From NCBI RefSeq assembly GCF_039545135.1, contig NZ_BAABRU010000007.1, positions 124,001 to 188,000 on the forward strand: 64,000 nt of DNA, in the 5' to 3' direction. The stretch is from Herpetosiphon gulosus (GTDB taxonomy: Bacteria; Chloroflexota; Chloroflexia; Chloroflexales; Herpetosiphonaceae). A program made the translations under genes and the position numbers. Below are positions 59,996-64,000 of this stretch, piece after piece (the stretch's first letter is position 1; every line of letters starts with the position of its first letter). Under the pieces are notes generated by a model, which saw only the letters and a list, made by a program, of their open reading frames with translations, was not told the DNA's origin and did no database searches.

Positions 59996-60197
59996 CCAAA
60001 GGATGAATTATGAAGGATGAGGGATGAAACCAAAAATCAAAAGTGCGAAGGTTTTAACGCAGAGGCGCAGAGAAAAGAAGGGTACGAAGATTTAGGGTTT
60101 TGGCTGTAAACGTTGTTAATATCAGCCTTCGTGCCCTTCGTGTCCTTCGTGGTTAAACGGTATCTTTCATCCTTCATAATTCATAATTCATCCTTCT
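59996..60197. repeat. Spacer of dispersed short repeats
   Basis: GGATGAA units (60000-60029), CGCAGAGGCGCAGAG (60058-60073), the CTTCGTG repeat (60126-60153; CTTCGTGCCCTTCGTGTCC) and TTCATCC units (60163-60196) follow in the same order as in other spacers. No gene is seen. Confidence 0.7.
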
Positions 60198-60210
60198 GTA
60201 AGGGCTTGTA

Positions 60211-60819
60211 ATGTATCGAATTGGCTTGACTGGCAATATTGCATGTGGCAAAAGCACGGTTGTAGCGATGCTCCACGAATTAGGCGCAGCAGTTTGCGAT
60301 GCTGATGCGGTGGTGCATCAAGTGCAAGCACCTGATGGCAGCGCTTATGCACCAATCGTCGAGGCTTTTGGCCTTGGAATTGTGCAAAATCAAACCTTTG
60401 GCATGCCAATTAATCGCCAAGCTTTGGGCCAAATCGTTTTCGCCGATCAAGCGCAGTTGCGCCGTTTGGAAGCCTTGGTGCATCCAATTGTGCGCCAAAC
60501 TATTATGGCTTGGCTGGAAGCTCAGCGCCAAAATAACGCTCAGGTTGTGGTGATCGATGCAATTAAATTGATCGAAAGTGGCTATCCTGCTTTGTGCGAT
60601 GCAGTTTGGGTGGTCACCGCCGATCCAGCAATTCAGCTAGCACGCTTGATCGAAACGCGCGGTATGAGCGAAGCCGAAGCCCTGCTGCGGATTAATGCTC
60701 AAAATAGTCAGGCCGATAAAATCGCCCATGCCGATGTTGTAATTGATAATAGCGGTTCGCTCGCGGAGACTCGCCGCCAAGTTGAACAAGCATTTTTGGC
60801 GATTCAACGCCATGATTAA
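60211..60819 (+). CDS. coaE: Dephospho-CoA kinase
   Basis: CoaE phosphorylates dephospho-CoA, the last step of CoA synthesis. The 202-residue protein has the P-loop GLTGNIACGKST (5-16), VCDADAVVHQVQ (Asp motif), RQALGQIVFADQAQLRRLEALVHPIVRQ and VWVVTADPAIQLARLIETRGMSEAEALLRINAQ (lid). All are characteristic. The spacer before it holds only repeats. A histidine kinase gene follows 19 bases downstream, probably on the same transcript. Confidence 0.96.
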   Translation: MYRIGLTGNIACGKSTVVAMLHELGAAVCDADAVVHQVQAPDGSAYAPIVEAFGLGIVQNQTFGMPINRQALGQIVFADQAQLRRLEALVHPIVRQTIMAWLEAQRQNNAQVVVIDAIKLIESGYPALCDAVWVVTADPAIQLARLIETRGMSEAEALLRINAQNSQADKIAHADVVIDNSGSLAETRRQVEQAFLAIQRHD

Positions 60820-60838
60820 ACCAAGTAAGGAGCCAGCC

Positions 60839-62836
60839 ATGCGTGTTCTTGATGCCCCAACCAATCAAGCACGACCAACCCCTCAACCACGATTAACCCC
60901 AGCCATGAGTTTTGGCTTGGCAACACTTGGTGTTTTTGTGGGGGTTGGCTGGCTCTGGCTCGCGCCACACTGGCTAGCGTTGCTGATCACGCTTGGCTCA
61001 TTAAGTCTTTTGCTCGGCCAAGCTTGGGCCAGCATCCAACGGACTGAACGCGAACGCACGGTGTTAGCCCAAGCCCATAGCGCCCTCGACAGCGAATATA
61101 ATAGCATTCAAGCTGATTACGCCACGCTCGAACGGGCCTACGAAGATTTGCAACAATCGCATCAGCGTTTGCAACGCCGCATCGATGAACGCACTGCTGA
61201 GCGCGATCAATCGACCAATCAGTTGCAAACCTTACTTGATGATACCCGTTCGTATGTTGCGCAACTAACTGCCTTGAACGAAGTTTCGGTTGCTTTAAAT
61301 GCCACGCTTGATCGCGATGAGGTGTTGGCCTGTATTTTGCGCCAACTTGAGCGGGTGGTTACCTTCGATAGCGCTTCGGTTCAGCAGCTTGATGATGATG
61401 AATTGCAGGTCATCGCTGCCCGTGGCATGAATAACGAAGTCTACGACATGCGGATTTCGGTGCCCGATAACGAATTGGCACGCAAAGTTGTTGGCTCGCC
61501 TGCTCCAGTGGTTTTGGGCGATGTGCGCAAAGATCCATCGTTTGTGATGCAGCCTGGGCCAATTCGTTCATGGATTGGGGTAGCGTTGCGGGTGGGCGAA
61601 CGCACGGTAGGTATTTTGACCGTCGATAGCCATCGCGAAAATGCCTACACCGCTGACGATGGCCACTTGGTCGCTAATTTTGCCAACCAAGCAGCCTTGG
61701 CCTTGCACAATTCACATCTTTTTGCTGCTGCCGAACGTCGCGCTACCGAAATGGCCTTGCTTTTGGAAATGACCCGTACAGTTGGCTCGACTTTGCACTT
61801 GCCCGAAGTGTTGCTACGAGCCGCCGCCGCAATCGGCGAAGCCTTGCATGCGGAAGATGTGTTGGTGTTGTTGCTTGATGAACAGGGCGAACGTTTAACT
61901 CCCCAAGCTGGGGCAATGGGTGATCACAACTATTTGCGCATGCGCTGGGCAAGCCCAACCTCGTTGAGCAACGAGCCAACCTTGGCCAAAGTCATCAAAC
62001 AAGGCTGCGCGAGAGTGATTCATGCGGTTTCGCCGACGATTCCATACCAAACCTTGTTGGCCTTGCCATTGAGCATTAAAGAGCAAGTTTTAGGGGTTGT
62101 CTTGGTTGCCACGCCTGATCGTGATGCACCGTTTGGGCCGCAACAATTAGTTTTAGCTGAAGGCTTAGCCACCTCAGCCGCCATCGCGATCGAACAAGCA
62201 AGGTTATATGATCAAGCTCGGCGAGCAGCTCAAGCTGAGGAGCGTTCACGTTTGGCGCGTGAATTGCACGATTCGGTCACCCAAACCTTGTTTAGCATGA
62301 CCTTGACCGCTGAAGCTGCCCGTGCCCAAGTTGAGCGCAATCCAGTTCGGGCTGCAACTCAAATTGATCGCTTGAAGGCCGCCGCCCATCAATCGCTGGG
62401 CGAAATGCGCGAACTCTTACTACAATTGCGCCCAACACCTTTGCAAGAACATGGCATCATCAAATCGCTGCGCGACCATATTGCCAGCTTGAATGCCCAA
62501 GAAGTTGCGATTAACTTAGAGTGCGAGGGCGAAGATTCGGTGCTTAGCCCAGCCAATGCTGCTGGCTTATATCGAATTGCCCAAGAAGCAATTGCCAATG
62601 CCTTGCGCCATGCCCAAGCAACCAATGTGCGAGTGAGCTTCAGCTTTGCCAGCAAATCGACAACCCTGATGGTCAAAGATAATGGCTGTGGCTTTGATCC
62701 GGATTTATTGGAGCGCAGTGGCAGGCATTTGGGGCTAACCAGTATGGCCGAGCGTGCCGGAGAACTTGGTGGCACGCTCGATGTCCAAAGTATTGTTGGT
62801 GAAGGTACTTGCCTAACTGTGCACTTGCATGGTTAG
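60839..62836 (+). CDS. Sensor histidine kinase with two GAF domains (NarL-partner class)
   Basis: The 665-residue protein has two membrane helices (about 22-62), a coiled coil (about 75-140) and two GAF domains (about 150-305 and 315-460). The kinase core has dimerisation/phospho-acceptor ERSRLARELHDSVTQTLFSM. The HATPase part has IAQEAIANALRHAQATNV (N box), VKDNGCGFD (G1) and HLGLTSMAERAGELGGTLDV (G2). The HExxHD-type start and HisKA_3 identify the NarX/DegS/LiaS class, whose partners are NarL-type regulators; none is in the window. ATG 60839 has AAGGAG 7 bases upstream. The ligand is unknown. Confidence 0.93.
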   Translation: MRVLDAPTNQARPTPQPRLTPAMSFGLATLGVFVGVGWLWLAPHWLALLITLGSLSLLLGQAWASIQRTERERTVLAQAHSALDSEYNSIQADYATLERAYEDLQQSHQRLQRRIDERTAERDQSTNQLQTLLDDTRSYVAQLTALNEVSVALNATLDRDEVLACILRQLERVVTFDSASVQQLDDDELQVIAARGMNNEVYDMRISVPDNELARKVVGSPAPVVLGDVRKDPSFVMQPGPIRSWIGVALRVGERTVGILTVDSHRENAYTADDGHLVANFANQAALALHNSHLFAAAERRATEMALLLEMTRTVGSTLHLPEVLLRAAAAIGEALHAEDVLVLLLDEQGERLTPQAGAMGDHNYLRMRWASPTSLSNEPTLAKVIKQGCARVIHAVSPTIPYQTLLALPLSIKEQVLGVVLVATPDRDAPFGPQQLVLAEGLATSAAIAIEQARLYDQARRAAQAEERSRLARELHDSVTQTLFSMTLTAEAARAQVERNPVRAATQIDRLKAAAHQSLGEMRELLLQLRPTPLQEHGIIKSLRDHIASLNAQEVAINLECEGEDSVLSPANAAGLYRIAQEAIANALRHAQATNVRVSFSFASKSTTLMVKDNGCGFDPDLLERSGRHLGLTSMAERAGELGGTLDVQSIVGEGTCLTVHLHG

Positions 62837-62883
62837 GCTCGTATTCGATTCCGTTCATTGTCATCTATTTCGCCACCCTTCCG

Positions 62884-62925
62884 TCCCTCCGCCGGAGGGA
62901 AACGCAGGGGGTTTCACCCCCCTGC
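62884..62925. terminator. Twin hairpins after the histidine kinase gene
   Basis: Stem 1 is TCCCTCC/GGAGGGA (62884-62900, GCC loop). Stem 2 is GCAGGGGG/CCCCCTGC (62904-62925). Neither has a T-run. They are G/C-rich and adjacent, and probably a 3' RNA structure or a repeat unit between convergent genes. Confidence 0.5.
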
Positions 62926-63014
62926 ACCCCCTAAAGCACAATTTACGGTCTGGAATGATCTAGAAGATCCATCAACCTGATACATTAAGGTAAAACGCGG
63001 CCTCATCTATCTAA

Positions 63015-63341
63015 CTAGGCAGGCTTGCCAGCCAACAATTTTAGCCCGATAATACCCGCAACAATCATTACCAAACAGGCCAGCCGCAACGGTTGAGCCG
63101 ATTCGTCGAATAACCAAATACCCAAAATTGCCGTGCCAGCCGTGCCAATCCCTGTCCAGATTGCATAGGCTGTGCCCAAGGGCAAATCACGCAAGGCCAT
63201 CCCCAACAGCGCCATACTCGCCGCTAGCATCACACCCGTGGCAAGGCTTGGGCCAAGCTTGGTTAACCCTTCGCTATATTTTAACCCAACCGCCCAACCA
63301 ACTTCTAAAACACCTGCCACAATTAAATAGAACCAAGCCAT
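63015..63341 (-). CDS. Small multidrug resistance-type exporter (SugE/Gdx-like)
   Basis: The 108-residue protein from ATG 63341 has GGGAG 8-12 bases upstream; the longer frame to 63506 contains no signal and is unlikely. Four membrane helices are seen, with the essential Glu in helix 1 (GVLEVGWAVGLKYSEG, E13). LGTAYAIWTGIGTAGTAILGIWLFDES is typical of the SugE/Gdx branch. Many Gdx proteins export guanidinium. I looked for guanidine-riboswitch motifs upstream and did not find them. A divergent Lrp/AsnC-type gene may regulate it. Confidence 0.92.
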   Translation of the reverse strand: MAWFYLIVAGVLEVGWAVGLKYSEGLTKLGPSLATGVMLAASMALLGMALRDLPLGTAYAIWTGIGTAGTAILGIWLFDESAQPLRLACLVMIVAGIIGLKLLAGKPA

Positions 63342-63520
63342 TGTACAACTCCCAAAATTGAAATTAATCAGCGCTTGCAGCGTCGCATAGCCTGAATTAA
63401 TCATCAGTTCAGCGATATGCAATGATCCTAACAAATTTGGGAACAAAATGCTGACGAAAAACGTCATTGTGCCAAACCCCGAAGAGTGTGTTTCGTCAGT
63501 CCACATTGGAGGAATACGTT
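63342..63520. promoter_or_regulatory. Divergent intergenic region with TGACG dyad
   Basis: The palindrome TGACGAAAAACGTCA (63452-63466) lies between the divergent exporter and Lrp-type genes, and a related TTTCGTCA occurs at 63491-63498. They could be binding sites of the Lrp-type regulator. No clear -35/-10 pair was found. Confidence 0.35.
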
Positions 63521-63994
63521 ATGACAATGGACGAGCTTGATCAGGCCATTTTAGAAGTTCTGCAAACCGATGCCCGCCTGCCCAATCGGGCGATTGCCAG
63601 TAAAGTTGGTAGCAGCGAGCCAACAGTACGTCGCCGCATCGAACGCTTGGTTGACGAAGGGTTAATCAAAATTGTCGCCGTCGCCTCGCCCTATGCCTTA
63701 GGCTATCAGGTGGTCGCCATCATCGGCATGCAAATCGATCGAGCTTACCAGCGCCAAATTGAACAAGCCTTATGTAATTTGCCCCATGTGCATTTCGTTG
63801 GCCTCACCTTGGGTAGCTATGATGTTGTGTTAGAAGCATGGTTGCGCTCTACCGACGAATTATTAGAGTTATTGGCCGACCATATCGCGCCCTTGCCAGG
63901 AGTCCAGCGGGTCGAGCCATGGCAAGTTTTGAAGCTCAGCAAATACAATTACGATTGGGGCAATCAGCCTTCGATCAGCAATTCTCACCATTGA
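63521..63994 (+). CDS. Lrp/AsnC-family transcriptional regulator
   Basis: The 157-residue protein has an N-terminal helix-turn-helix (MDELDQAILEVLQTDARLPNRAIASKVGSSEPTVRRRIERLVDEGLIKIVAVASPYALGY). A C-terminal ligand-binding/oligomerisation domain follows (VVAIIGMQIDRAYQRQIEQALCNLPHVHFVGLTLGSYDVVLEAWLRSTDELLELL). Such regulators sense amino acids or related small molecules. ATG 63521 follows GGAGG by 8 bases; the longer frame from 63467 is not used. It is divergent from the SMR exporter, a common regulator-target arrangement. Confidence 0.94.
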   Translation: MTMDELDQAILEVLQTDARLPNRAIASKVGSSEPTVRRRIERLVDEGLIKIVAVASPYALGYQVVAIIGMQIDRAYQRQIEQALCNLPHVHFVGLTLGSYDVVLEAWLRSTDELLELLADHIAPLPGVQRVEPWQVLKLSKYNYDWGNQPSISNSHH

Positions 63995-64000
63995 CGAAGG

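Noticed and set aside
60812-60838. Earlier ATG for the histidine kinase (60812)
   Set aside because: It overlaps the end of coaE, while ATG 60839 has AAGGAG at proper distance.
63342-63506. 55-codon N-terminal extension of the SMR exporter
   Set aside because: SMR proteins are about 105-110 residues; GGGAG stands before the inner ATG and the extension contains no expected helix.
63342-63520. Guanidine riboswitch upstream of the SugE/Gdx-like gene
   Set aside because: I looked for paired hairpins with ACGR loops (guanidine-II) and ykkC-like conserved blocks on the minus strand and did not find them.

Overview
The window looks like a piece of a Herpetosiphon-type chromosome (Chloroflexota). 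This rests on about 50% GC, C-terminal proline/threonine-rich tails ending in a short hydrophobic-P-hydrophobic-K/R motif, a fused LivH-LivM permease, an RsbS/RsbT pair, a bactofilin operon and many short intergenic repeats. The assignment is inference from gene content and style. No 16S gene or other taxonomic marker is present. There is one tRNA, tRNA-Pro(TGG). No rRNA, CRISPR array, insertion sequence or prophage was seen. The only sign of gene decay is one about 1 kb gene-poor stretch (18.08-19.05 kb).

Layout. 0-6 kb: a cut-off TPR membrane protein, a GH18 hydrolase, a small envelope operon (DUF4446, bactofilin, FtsB/DivIC-like), a glycosyltransferase, trpD and tRNA-Pro. 6.2-8.6 kb: a probable quinone/electrophile detoxification operon on the minus strand (FMN reductase, ring-cleaving dioxygenase, carboxylesterase). 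8.7-9.5 kb: RsbS-RsbT stress switch. 9.7-15.5 kb: DUF983 protein, polyphosphate kinase, LivHM fusion, membrane endonuclease/phosphatase-family protein. 15.9-24.5 kb: alpha-glucan metabolism. This holds a glycogen phosphorylase, then a sugar ABC transporter (binding lipoprotein and two permeases) behind two promoter/LacI-type-operator units, then an amylosucrase-like GH13 enzyme. 24.6-28.5 kb: a frameshifted secreted beta-propeller protein, an acetyltransferase, BioY and a small hypothetical. 28.8-30.8 kb: acetaldehyde-dehydrogenase-type ALDH with its DUF779 partner.

31.4-40.2 kb is a dense plus-strand run: Rsm22 methyltransferase, A-type Fe-S carrier, VanZ-like protein, rhodanese, DUF309, HD-GYP response regulator, methyltransferase, BNR-repeat protein, a CarH-like B12 photoreceptor/MerR regulator, phytoene synthase and an NAD(P)-binding epimerase-like protein. 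40.3-50 kb: TerC, a motorless XPB-N-domain protein, RecO, a bacterial PH-domain protein, purine nucleoside phosphorylase, a CAP-domain protein, an MscS channel with a cyclic-nucleotide domain, a HIT hydrolase and a triple-domain secreted protein. 50.2-57.2 kb: a cytochrome c maturation cluster (ccmABCDEF, TPR protein, TlpA/CcmG-like thioredoxin). It has a CxxxY-type CcmE, a CcmC with a large insertion and no visible CcmH. 57.2-64 kb: OmpR-type regulator, ABC-F protein, CoaE, a GAF-GAF histidine kinase, an SMR exporter and a divergent Lrp/AsnC regulator.

The points most worth following up are the CarH-like W-x9-EH photoreceptor next to crtB, the variant cytochrome c maturation system, the tandem repressed promoters of the sugar operon with a matching 12-bp operator core near the ALDH gene, and an approximately 110-bp palindromic element present six times. 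I did not find a clearly unprecedented multi-gene system.
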